DNA of 64,000 nt from Ganoderma boninense (taxonomy: Eukaryota; Basidiomycota; Agaricomycetes; Polyporales; Polyporaceae). The position numbers and the translations under genes were made by a program. The stretch is from assembly GCA_002900995.3 (NCBI GenBank), contig CM035305.1, forward strand, positions 5,240,908-5,304,907, written 5' to 3'. The notes below the pieces were generated by a model, which had not been told where the DNA came from, did no database searches, and saw only the letters and a program-made list of their open reading frames with translations. Shown here piece by piece: positions 34,798 through 45,719 of this stretch (the first letter of the stretch is position 1; each line of letters opens with the position of its first letter).

Positions 34798-36158
34798 ATG
34801 AAGGCCAACGAGAGGACCGCCATTCTGCACCCGGACGTCGCCTTGGTACCGTATCGGTGAGGGCAGCGTGGTTATCGCGGGTGTGTTCGTGCCGTGGCGT
34901 GGAGCTAATTTGTTTTCCCTACGTGCTTCTGCTCGAAGCAAGGAACATGTCGCCGTAAGTCTGTGTTCTCAAGCCTCAGGTCCGTGCCGAATGTTTACGT
35001 GTGGGGGGCTCATTGGTTGCGGTCTGTCGCCAGAGATATCACGAGTGGATGGCAAGTGAAGAGCTCCGGGAGCTTACGGCGAGCGAACCGCTGACCCTCG
35101 AAGAAGAGTACGAGATGCAGAGTGAGTAACCAGTTCCATATTTGTGTTCTCCGCTGCTTGATAGACGTACCGACGATTGCGTCTTCTTGGCTTCGAATTC
35201 TCTCCCTCGCTTCGCCGACGACTCCACGAACCGAATCCACGACACGAAACGAAATCGGTACTACCCCCATCACCCCTGCGTCCTCTGGATCATTCTGTAT
35301 CCTCCGCTACATCATCGTGTATCTCCAGGAAAGTGGCAGCAAGACGAGGACAGTGCGTGTTGATTTGATTTCCAGATCCGTTCGGAAATGGTACGGCCCC
35401 GCCTGATGCCCCTTACCCCGCCTTCCTGGACGGCGGACACCCGACCCCGCACGTGTAGAGCTTACGTTCATCCTCCTTTTGGCAACGCCTCTTTCTGAAC
35501 GCCCACCCTTCACGTCGGAACCGCCGCCCCCGCAGCAGCACGTCCATGTAGCGCTGCCGGAGACAGTGCCGAAGTTGGCGGCTGCCCAACTCGCCGCGCT
35601 CCCCATGATCGGCGATGTCAACCTATTTTTCAAAGGCACGCGAGGGGATGGGGATGCAGCTGGGGGTGACGACGACGACGACGATTTCGAGGTTGAGGTG
35701 GAGATTATGATCGCAGGTGCGTGCTTACCTTATCACGGTGTCAATGTCCCGGCCCTGGCATATCGTCCCCGATGTTCCATGACATTAGCAATGACACGAT
35801 TGTCGTCCACTGTTCGCCCAAACGGGCGAGGGCCGTGGCGCGGAAAGTCGTGGAGCTGTTCTAAAGTTGTTTTTTGACTTGTGCAGACCCAGCCTATCGC
35901 CGACATGGCATTGCTTACACCGCGCTGCAGCTCATGCTCTCGTACGCAACAGACCCGGCCTCGCCGTCTCCGCTCCCCATCCCCAGGGAGCGACTTGTGG
36001 CTCGCATTGGGGAGAAGAACGAGGCGAGCATCAAATTGTTCGAGAAGCTTGGCTTCACCGTCACCAAAAGGGTTGCCGTATTTGAGGAAGTGGAACTTCG
36101 ATTTACCGACGCGGACAAGGTTTGGACGAGTGGAAGTGTTCGAGTCTTGGATGACTAG
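34798..36158 (+). CDS. NAT9-like N-acetyltransferase (GNAT fold), 238 aa
   Basis: GNAT-family acetyltransferase resembling eukaryotic NAT9; substrate not established from sequence. Six exons join in phase: 34798-34856, 34939-34954 (16 nt), 35034-35121, 35329-35352 (24 nt), 35459-35716 and 35887-36158. The N-terminus is MKANERTAILHPDVALVPYR, followed across two tiny exons by KEHVARYHEWM, TASEPLTLEEEYEMQ and DKLTFILL. The acetyl-CoA loop is DPAYRRHGIA, fitting Q/R-x-x-G-x-G/A, then NEASIKLFEKLGF and an acidic C-terminus ending RVLDD. An Asp-rich insertion DDDDDDFEVEVE precedes the DPAYRR motif. Length fits the family (about 200-240 aa). The last intron (170 bp) is longer than the others. Confidence 0.92.
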
Positions 36159-37130
36159 CGGTTTGCCATTGGTCGGATGGTGATATGTAAAGAATCAAAT
36201 TCGTACCTCCCACTTATCTTTCCATTTCTTTCTCCCGAGGTGCCTTTGCGGGGCTGCTCGTGTCGAGCAGGGTCCGATCGAGCAGCATGCACGCTCTTCG
36301 GGCAGAACGTACTTCCATTATGTACACGAGCCTACGTGACACTCTCGGGCTTGGCCCAATGCCCGGGACGTTGACCGTGTTACCTAGCTCATGCCGAGCT
36401 TCTGCTGCGTGGTGATCTTAACGCGGACCGGGCCACAGGCTGTACAATTGTGCCCACCGGGAGAAGCAGGAGGATCATCAGTTTTGTGCGAGGATTCGCA
36501 CACTCGTACTTTATCGCACTTATCACCTTTGGGCTTCGGGGGTGTGGCATGTCACACGGGTGGGATTCAATGTGTGCGCTTGTGCGGCTTCTGATCCTGG
36601 TCCGCCGATGCACCGCTCTCCCGTTACTTAGAGGCGTTTTGGCAGCGCAGCGCCCCTTGTCAGCTTCTAGTTTGACGTCTGTCGAGTAATCACAGTGCTC
36701 CAGTCCCGTGCATCCTCTCGAGCCTCCGTAATTTGTTTAGACATTGGTAGAACGCCTCGTCGAGGAAGGATACGGAGCAACTCCGAAAGACTGACGACGC
36801 GGGACGACCCGTGATTCCGCAGGCCGCCAAGCCCCGAGGTCTAAGAGTCTGCAAAGGTCTGCATGGTCTCAGAACAGTTCGTACTGTGTTGTGCAATAAA
36901 AGTTCTGTCGAACCAACTGAACATCGATGCATTTGATCCAGGACGACTGGTGCGGACACATGAACACCCGTCCCGTCTCCGCGTTTCCATCGCGCTTCCG
37001 CCTCTGGCAAGGTTTGGCCTCCTGACCCTGTCTCAGCCTATCCCAGATCAAGGCGCCCTGAAGTGGGAAACCTCCGCCAATTTCGAGATGGGCGTGTCAT
37101 TGGCCACTCCGAATCTACGGTGATCAGTAA
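36159..37130. other. Intergenic, no gene seen
   Basis: No recognisable coding or RNA feature between the NAT9-like gene and the ALDH promoter. Confidence 0.5.
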
Positions 37131-37136
37131 TCAAGC

Positions 37137-37172
37137 CCATCCCAATCCTGGGACAAGCGTATATATACCCCG
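37137..37172 (+). promoter_or_regulatory. TATA box and conserved promoter block of ALDH copy 2
   Basis: TATATATA at 37160-37167 lies 130 bp upstream of the ATG at 37297 and sits in a block (CCCAATCCTGGGACAAG... ACCCCGC) shared with ALDH copy 1. It is followed by a pyrimidine-rich stretch to 37290, a common fungal core-promoter layout. Confidence 0.7.
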
Positions 37173-37296
37173 CACTGTCTCAACAACGCTTCTCACCCCC
37201 TCCTCACCCCCGAAAAGCCCCCCTCGTCGCTCTCTCGCTCGTGCTCTATACCACTCATACCCCTCTCAACAACCACACTCGCTCGTCCCAACCACG

Positions 37297-39178
37297 ATGC
37301 CCGAGACCTTCAAGTACACCTTCAACACCCCTGTCTTCAAGGGCGAGGTCGAGGTCCCTCTTGGCCTTTACATCAACGGAAAGTTCGTTGACGGGTCCAG
37401 CGGAACGTACATCGAGTGAGTCTTCGTCTTCTTCCTTCGTCGACGTCGTACATGGGGGAGTCCCTTCCTACCCGCCCTTCGCGTCCGAGAAGGGCGAAGT
37501 ACAATTTCGTTACGTCATTTACGGCGCTCGGTAGCCGGCTGACTGTCACTTCGCAGCGTGATCAACCCCACGAACGGCACGACCACCACCCGCATCGCAG
37601 AGGGTACCGCCAAGGATGTCGACCTCGCTGTCCAGGCCGCGCACAAGGCCTTCGAGACCACCTGGGGTCTCCACGCTCCCGGTGTCGAGCGTTCGCGCCT
37701 GCTCGGCAAGCTCGCCGACCTCATGGAGGAGAGCATCGACATCCTCTCCGCCCTCGAGGCGCTCGACAACGGTAAGACGTTCAACTGGGCCAAGCGCGGC
37801 GACGTCAGCCACTCCATCAACTGCATTCGCTACTACGCCGGCTGGGCGGACAAGATCCTCGGCCAGACGATCGAGACCACGGAGGCGAGGCTCGTCTACA
37901 CCCGCCACGAGCCCGCAGGTGTTGTCGGCCAGATCATCCCCTGGAACTTCCCCCGTGAGTGAACTTTCCGGTCCCGTGTCGACTCGGATGGGATCGCTCA
38001 CACGCTGTACTCTAACAGTGCAGATGATGGCGTGGAAGATCGGCCCCGCCCTCGCGACGGGCTGCACGGTCGTCATCAAGCCCTCTGAGTTCACGCCGCT
38101 CACTGCGCTCTACATGGCGAAGCTCATCGACCAGGCCGGCTTCCCCGCGGGCTCGTTCAACCTCATCAACGGCTACGGTCACACCGTCGGCCAGACGATT
38201 GCCGACCACCCCGACATCGAGAAGGTCGCGTTCACCGGCAGCACCCTCGTCGGTCGCAAGATCATGGAGTCCGCGGCGAAGACGAACCTCAAGAACGTCA
38301 CGCTCGAGCTCGGTGGCAAGTCCCCTTCGATCGTCTTCGATGACGCCAACATCGAGCAGGCCATCAAGTGGGCTGCGTTCGGTATCTAGTGCGTACTCCG
38401 CGCTCTTTCGCGACGGAGCTCAACTGATGGGCGGTTGCACAGCTACAACCACGGCCAGACTTGCTGCGCGGGCTCGCGTATCTTCGTGCAGGAGGGTATC
38501 TACGAGGAGTTCCTCAAGCAATTCACCGAGTACACGAAGTCGCTCAAGGTCGGCGACCCCTTCAGCCCCGACACCTTCCAGGGCCCGCAGATCAACCAGG
38601 CGCAGTACGACGTAAGCTCGCGTCACTGACTTTCACGCTCGGACCCTCACACACGCTCACTCTTGCAGCGCATCATGAGCTTCATCGACTCCGGCAAGCA
38701 GCAGGGCGCGACGGTGCACTTCGGTGGCAACCGCGTCGGCACGGAGGGCTACTTCATCTCGCCCACGATCTTCACCGACACCAAGCCCAACATGCGCATC
38801 GTGCAGGAGGAGATCTTCGGGCCCGTCTGCGTGGTCATCAAGTTCAAGGACGAGGAGGACATCATCCGCCAGGCGAACGACACGATCTACGGTCTTGCCT
38901 CCGCTGTGTTCTCACAGAACATCCAGCGCGCTCTCGGCACCGCGCACAAGATCCGGGCAGGTACTGTCTGGGTGAACGCCGCGAACCTTCTCGACCCCAA
39001 TGTTCCCTTCGGTGGCTTCAAGCAGTCTGGTATTGGTCGCGAACTCGGCGAGTACGCGCTGGCGAAGTGAGTCTTCCCGCATTTCTTCGTCTGAGATGTC
39101 TAGACGCTAACGGCGATTGTGCGATACAGCTACACCGCTGTGAAGTCGGTGCATGTCAACCTCGACATCAAGATGTAA
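37297..39178 (+). CDS. Aldehyde dehydrogenase, copy 2, 500 aa
   Basis: NAD(P)-dependent oxidation of aldehydes to carboxylic acids (class 1/2 ALDH, likely acetaldehyde or wider range); no organelle presequence, so probably cytosolic. Six exons in phase: 37297-37415, 37557-37954, 38019-38388, 38443-38611, 38669-39066 and 39130-39178. Key residues visible: Asn in PWNFP (about 170), Gly-rich cofactor loop FTGSTLVG, Glu in LELGGKSP (269), Cys in GQTCCAGSR (303), EEIFGPV and [15 protein letters not shown]. The C-terminus is [15 protein letters not shown]. Full family length with nothing missing. It shares all visible intron positions and exon lengths with copy 1 about 36 kb away in opposite orientation. 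Confidence 0.96.
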
Positions 39179-42100
39179 AGTTAGAACGGGCACGGGCGCA
39201 GTGGTTGTTGTTTATGTACTTGTAACGCTATTATCTTTGTATTCATAGCGCAATCCGACTTTCCTTTGCAAACTCCATCTCTCATCGGCTGCGATGGCGG
39301 AAATATGCTTCGTATAACTGAGATCCCCGATTTCTTAGGCTTAGCTCCTGGCGGGGATCTGAGTTCGGTTCCAAGTCACTCGGATCATGTACGGTGTTGA
39401 CCAAGTGTAGTGTTAGACACGTCCTTCAACCGGGAGACGACTTGTACCTTTGCAACCATTTGAGCGCAGACTCTTCGTGTCGTGGACGATATGCAGCACT
39501 CATGCTCATACAAGATGGCGTTTGCCCTAAGCATGTACGAACTCCGAGCCCGAGGAAAAACACGGATCCGAGTGCAGAAACGCGGCCACTGTGGGTATGC
39601 AGGGGGAACAATGGTGAACCACTCGCAATAGAAGGTCCTGAGGGCGCATGCAGAGGACTGAAGAGACCGGGAGAGCGCAAACAGCAGCTGACCCGCGAGA
39701 CAGCGTGGAAGCAAAGTACCGAGGAAATGCACCTATCAACTTAGACACTAAGGAACACCACGGTGAGGCTTGGTACCCGAAGATCCTCGGCATTCGAAGG
39801 ACGATGCGACTCGTGTTGAGGGTCTCGGGTCTCCGAATCGCACTTCGATCCAAATTTCGAAAGCACCTGCTGCCTGCGAGGCTCTCCAAGAACGCTCCCA
39901 GCCTTACCTTGTCATGCGATGGCTATAAGGAGCCTTCACTACTTGACTTGTAGCCTCCGTCGCACGGCGATCTATTATCGCCAACACGCTGCGTCGGCGT
40001 TTTGGGCAGGGATATCATCAGCTTCCCGAGGCCGTCTCGGATGGTTCGAAGCGTCCAGCGCAACCTTGCATATACCACTTACCATCACGAACACAAGGTC
40101 AATGTATCTTGAAGTTGACGCAATCTCAGCTTGCAATGTGGAATGACTGCTCGCGGAACCTAGCCCACGGCGTTGCGGCCACCAGCGTGACTGTCGAGAA
40201 CTTCGCACAGCTCTCTGCAGTAGAATCGATCTTAGTGGTCGTAGGGAACGCAAAGCACTCAGAAATGTTGTCGCGTATTGATCTGTCGCGACTGGAGGAC
40301 CCGCCCGCAACTATCACGAAACGGCACTTTAAATGGCCATAGCTGAAGGATGTTCACGCACCTGGCATATGATCTTGATCACTTACCTGTACCCCGACTT
40401 CTCCCCAAATGCGGTCAACGAGGCGGAGCGGGCACTCCGTTTTGCGACTCGTGATCCAGCCTGCTCCAAGAACACCCACCTGCGCTTTTGCGACGAGGGC
40501 AGCCTGCTCAAAGAACACTCACCTGGCGAGCGACCCTGGAATGCTCGAGTCCAATGGCATCGACGAGCGAAAACAAGGCACTATCCTTGCTCTTGTTGGC
40601 CACCACAGACATGTATTACCTGCTTCAAAACTTCCCAACCCGTCTCTGAAGAGCCGGATGGTAAGGTTGCGAGCACGTACCGGAGAAGAACACTAGTACT
40701 CGACAACATGCACGACAACATTGTAGGCTGGCAGGGATGCCGACGGAGCGCGTCGACGTCGCTCAAGGACAAGAGACGTAGAATGTCGCCGGCGAGTACG
40801 CGCACTGGTCAGCTTATCGGAGAAACAGCATCCATGAGAAAAGTGAAGCAGGGCGGATATCGAATGTGAGGACGGTGGAGGCTGCTTGCGGAGAGCGCGA
40901 ATGACAACATACGAGCCGGGCCGGCGCCGAGCCGCTGGATGCGTCCCTTGCGCCGATTCCGTTCCACGGCAACCTTCGGCACCTACATGTCCGCGTCCTC
41001 GCCGTCGACGGCACCAACGTAGGGTACCTCTGTCCCTACCGCCATAAGACGAGAACAGGGTGACTTACGAGGCACTGCCAGTTCGACCACTCTTCCGAGT
41101 GGTGGGACGACGGTCAAGAGCTCTCGCTCATCAGTCATCCAAGAGCGCTAGACAATGCACCAAATGAGTCTCCACGAGCGGAGGATAGGGACATTGGGAC
41201 GGAGCACTCACATGCAGACGTCCGATGACGCAAGGCGTAGATACCGCTACGGCGAGAAGTCGGCCACTGAGAGCGACGAGGCTGCGGCCCGCCACAGCCA
41301 CAGTGAGGAAGCGAAGTCGTCCGGCCCTTCCCCAATATGTCCTGCCCTCTGTCGAGGTAATGGTGCGGGCGCATCTTAATGGTCGCTACTTTGGAGCGCT
41401 GCCTTTTGCGAGAAGTGTGGCTGACTTGTAGCTGTTAAGCGTCGAGGGCTCGACCCGTCGGGAGACCCGTTTCATTAGCATGCCGGCCGTTCCACGCGTG
41501 TCCCTCATTTCGCCGATGACTTCGCGGTCTGCCGCACTGCTCGTTGTCGTGATCCGATGTACTGCACGCACGAATGATCAGCCGGAACAGGGGTTGGAAT
41601 GGGGAGACATTGTGAAAATATCTTACATCGATATTCCCGGCTGCGACGTACTACGCAAAGAGCGCAACAGTCGTGAACTCTCGAGTCATCTGGAGGATGA
41701 AACCTTAGCCTAGTCCACAGGAGAGTGACAAGAAATACTAATACTGACATGATGAAGGCCATCCAGCACCCGGAGAACGCCGCAACTTGTGGTCGTTTTG
41801 GTGGCGTCATATCTCGTCCAGGATTTCTAGGAATTTATTCGAGAGGTTAGAACAGCTGTCCAAGGCTATGAGATACTAGCTCGTACTAGGCCGTCATATC
41901 CAGATAGCGAATAACGTTCTTCATACATGAACAGAACCAACCAGAGAAGGCGCGCGGAACTAACCCCAGCTGCCTAAAGCACTATAAATCAAATATAGCC
42001 TCCATTTACGAACGCGCCGCAGCATATGGTGGGGAGGTGGTGAAAGCCTCACAACGCCATCCAACCGAGACAGCACCGATGAGTAGGTCCAACTGTTTTT

Positions 42101-42390
42101 GGACCATCCAGATCGTCCTCCGCTCACAATTCTCCACATGGACCAACTACGACCTCTCCCCCAAGACTATGATTCCGACGGCTCGGAACTCAGTTGAGAG
42201 AGTCTGCGTCAATGCCTGTTTCGACCGCACCCCCATATTCATTCGACTGCAGCCCTTGTAAAGAAATGCATGCGTGGATAGTGGCTCGGTGCCTGGGCGT
42301 GCTGCTCATAACTGGCTGACCCACACGTTGTTAAGCGATCCTGGCGCCATCGAGGCGGGATTCAACCCCTCGGCTTACTGATGAACCATT
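39179..42390. other. Long intergenic region, no gene seen
   Basis: No domain or consistent exon chain. A short imperfect direct repeat, CAGCCTGCTCxAAGAACAC-like, occurs at 40457 and 40500. Open frames such as 40333-40869 have the composition of non-coding sequence. Confidence 0.45.
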
Positions 42391-42394
42391 TTTG

Positions 42395-43240
42395 CAACGG
42401 GATGCTCGGAGTTCGTCCCCGCACTCCCAGACGTCCGTCAGGGTGCTCTCCAAGACTCGGAAAGCATCCTCCCGCACGTAATGGGTGAGTCCCTGAGCTC
42501 CTCTTCGGCTGACTGCCCTGCCATTCAACTATACTGACACATGCAAGCATGCCAAACCCCTCAAACGCTGACAGCCATCGCAGCATAGATGGATGAGCTC
42601 CACCCGGCCATCTTTCGTACTCCTTGGTCCCGACTCCAGACGCCTAGCGCAAGAGGGGAGTTGGGGCTGTGACACCGCAGCACCTTCTCCAACCAAGAGG
42701 AAGAGACCATTCGCGCATGGAAAGTCGGCGCACTCACCTCGAGGTTCTGGCTCGACCCGCCCAAGGCCTGAGCGTCTCATCGACATCCGCACCGAAGGCT
42801 AGGACGCCTCCGTGTCAGAACCCCCTGCCGATGACAATAAAACTCCATCTTGACGGCTCCGTCATTCCGTGCAGAGACGACGAGGAGGTTGGCGAAATCA
42901 AGCCGTTTTCTGACCCAAAGGACGAGGAAAAAAGCTGAATCGAGTGAACAGGTTGTTATACGTGATCGTTGGGTGTTTTGAAGCGTTTTTCAGCGCATAT
43001 AGTTCATATTTCAGCGCATATATGAGGGGTCTAGGGCACGAGAGGAGTGGAGGCGGGTGGGGTCGTGGTGGTTTGGGAGCAAAGTTGCTTAGCGCCCACG
43101 TCCCGACTCGACCTCGACAGAAATGGTAAATGAAGCGCCGGAGGGAAGACAGACGCGCATTGAGCGGAGTTCCGGAATTTGCCGATTACCCAATCTGGAC
43201 TGTATCCATGCCAACCGGCCACCGTCGCTGTGGTCGCGGT
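42395..43240 (+). repeat. Dispersed repeat, copy B
   Basis: Aligns in inverted orientation with 2925-3760. The best conserved part is 42960-43240 (AGCGCATATA pair, the block ending CGACCTCGACAGAAATGGTAAA, and the segment into TGTATCCATGCCAACCGGCC). As in copy A, no common open frame is preserved. Confidence 0.8.
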
Positions 43241-43244
43241 TTTC

Positions 43245-44050
43245 TCTTCTCCCTGGTCTTCCCTATCCACTGTACGATGGGCATCATCTATCCGGCCATG
43301 TTTCGCCAACTTGACTATTGCTATCAGACTCTGTTTTTGAAAACTAGTATCGTGCGCCACGGGGCACCGGAAGCGACGTAGTAGTCGCGTCTTTTGTGCT
43401 TCTCGTTGCTCGATGAGGCCCAGGAGCTTATTCAATCTTATGAGGCACCTCGGACATCGTTCCGTCGACATCTCGCCGATGTCAGTTTGAACTTTGAAGT
43501 GAGCGCACCGCTGACCACACTTGATAACCGGTATGGAGGCACTGATCTAAAGAAGCTGCCGCAGCGAGCGTCAAGTACTTCGCCTCGTCAGGATAGCATC
43601 CGATGCATTCGGAGCTGAGAAGGCAACTCGCCCGAGCAACGGAATCCTGTCGAACAAACCACATCAGCGTCTTTACACACGAGTCGAAGGTTTACGCCTC
43701 AGGACAGTCTCGGGCCTCGCGGGCATGGTTTCTCTCCAGCTCTTCATCGGCTGTCGCGGTAGAGCGACAGTGACCACAACGCCCCTCCCCCCTGCACCTG
43801 AGGTAAACTCAATGGGGCACACTGTGGATAGAGGTAGATAAATGGTTCGTATTTCAAGGCTTTCCCTTCAGCTCTACCCATTTACCAACCCCAGCACTCC
43901 ATTCCCATTCGGACAGATAGCCCCACTGAGTGCAACACCAAGATGCGCGAAGACAGTAGTATCAAGTCGGTATATACATCAACGGCGGTGAGTGTGCAAC
44001 AGGTTTGACTTACAGGCTGCCACGTAACCTTTTGTCTAGTTCTCTGTCAA
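43245..44050. other. Intergenic / 5' region of next gene
   Basis: An ATG at 43943 followed by a short frame and GTGAGT may be the first exon of the 44054 gene, but its phase does not fit the next exon by any strong donor, so it was not joined. Confidence 0.4.
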
Positions 44051-44053
44051 TAG

Positions 44054-45216
44054 TAGGATACGCCTTCCGTGCGGCGCCGTATACGATAAACTTGGAGATG
44101 GCCAATGGCATTGTTATCAGGGTGGCGTCCTGGGGTATAACGGATCCCTGCCAGTACGTCTTGACCCCTATCTCCTGCGAGGACCTAAGCCTCATTCCCG
44201 CGTTCACAGTCCAATCACACCTTTCCACACGGTTCTGAAATGTCCTACAATGGCCGACGATGCTTTGTCAAAGATGGCGACAACTGGTGTCCTACTGCAT
44301 GTGGTTCTACCGATCTACCTCAGGCGACGAGCACTGTACGTTTCCCATTGTGCTGACCACGCGATGATGTGACTTATCTGCGTCCTCAACGTGCATAGAG
44401 CCTGGCATTTGCCACACTTGGGCGAGGCGACTACTCTCAAATGTTCATGGATCCTGGCGATGACTGGTGGTCTACGAGCCTTCAGATCTCGACGACTTCT
44501 AATCTCAACGAGATCAAGGTGATGCGCCACTTACTGCCTACGACCTGAAAGCTGCACTAAAACTCCCTTGTTTAGTCAGGGGCGGACTTGGACTCTGATC
44601 TGCAGAGCAATAACAGCGCCGCTAGCGAGGGTTCCAGTGGCATCCAGATCCTCGAGCAAGTGGAGTACCGCCATGGGACACCACCAGTACACGATCGTCT
44701 GGTCGAGTTCCACGTTGACATGCTTGCCGCGGCGCGCGGAGACGTCCCAAACGCCGACCACCCTGCATACGAATACGACCTCGTCAAGAAGGAGAAGATT
44801 GCCTTTCGATTCGGGGTATGTCCCCAGCGGCGCGACACTTTTGGTTGATCCAGGCTTACAATGGACTTCGATGTGGCAGTTCGCGCACATTAACAGCTGC
44901 AGTTACCACGCAAAACAGCGCACGATCACCCGTTCTAAGGAGAAGAAGGGCATCACGCGGGGCCGTCTGGCCATGCTTGTGGCGCAGGAGGTCAAGGAGC
45001 TCGTGGTGAGTCCCTCGTTGATCCCCGGGCTTTCGAGCGCAAATGCATAGGACGGACTCCTCACGCGGCCCGTAGGATGCGCTCGCGCGCAACAACACTC
45101 CCCTGAAGGCTCCAGACGGCCGGGCTTTGAGGTTCGAGGAGTTGGTCTTGGTTGACGTGAAGCGTCGGTCGACTGCCTCTGTGCAGCCGACAATTGGTGT
45201 TCGTACTACTACGTAG
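44054..45216 (+). CDS. Uncharacterised multi-exon gene, 5' end unresolved
   Basis: Not recognised. Six exons with clean splice sites and matching phase: 44054-44153, 44210-44335, 44399-44518, 44576-44815, 44880-45005 and 45076-45216, encoding 283 residues plus an unknown N-terminus. The first half is aromatic- and Cys-containing (GDGQWHCYQGG, RRCFVKDGDNWCPTACGS, DPGDDWWSTSL). The second half is hydrophilic with HPAYEYDLVKKEKIAFRF, a basic stretch RTITRSKEKKGITRGRLAML and LRFEELVLVDVKRRST before the stop. No signal peptide or membrane segment is visible in this part. Four consecutive introns of 56-70 bp in phase 0 argue for a real gene, not chance. Confidence 0.55.
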
Positions 45217-45642
45217 GATGCTGGCCTGTCAACCTCGCAGCCGACAGAAGCTCCGTTACGGCACGTTCCTCGCGCGCCATCATCGCGAACAAAACGTTTC
45301 ACGCTGCTACCTCGTGGAACCTGCACCCGCGTCGCCGCCCGAGTGAGAATCCCTATTTATATTCAGCGCCCCAGTATCCGACGTAGAGCGGTCCGTTCGC
45401 TTCGCGAGACATCGCGTCGTTTGTCCTGAATGCTGCGTCCATAACGATGCTTTTTTGTCGCGATCATAGTAGGTTACATTGCGGGAATGCGAGCAGCTCC
45501 TTGTTCTCGAATAAGGTCCCCAACATCTTTCTGGTCTTCCCCTCCTGGTCCTCATGGATGCCTTGGCGGCTGCGTCAGCGCGCCACCATCGTCACCAGGG
45601 GTCTGCAATGCAACGATCCGGGCCCGAGTTTCTACTGGGCAG

Positions 45643-45719
45643 ATCATGTCAACAAGAACAATCCCAGCGTTGTCAGCTACGCGTACTTGGACATCGCCAG
45701 ACTGAACACGGACCGCTAA
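45643..45719 (+). pseudogene. Relic of a GH16 last exon
   Basis: After a preserved CAG acceptor the sequence reads DHVNKNNPSVVSYAYLDIAR and stops at TAA, matching the last exon of the GH16 genes at 53030 and 56033 (VNxNPxxxxxAYFDIAWLK). It is 77 nt, versus 74 nt in the intact genes. The catalytic Trp-Leu-Lys ending has become Arg-Leu-Asn. No other GH16 exon is detectable upstream. Confidence 0.65.

Noticed and set aside
1..43240. One large inverted segmental duplication containing both ALDH and the 0.8-kb repeat
   Set aside because: The repeat lies upstream of ALDH copy 1 but downstream of copy 2, so order is not collinear.
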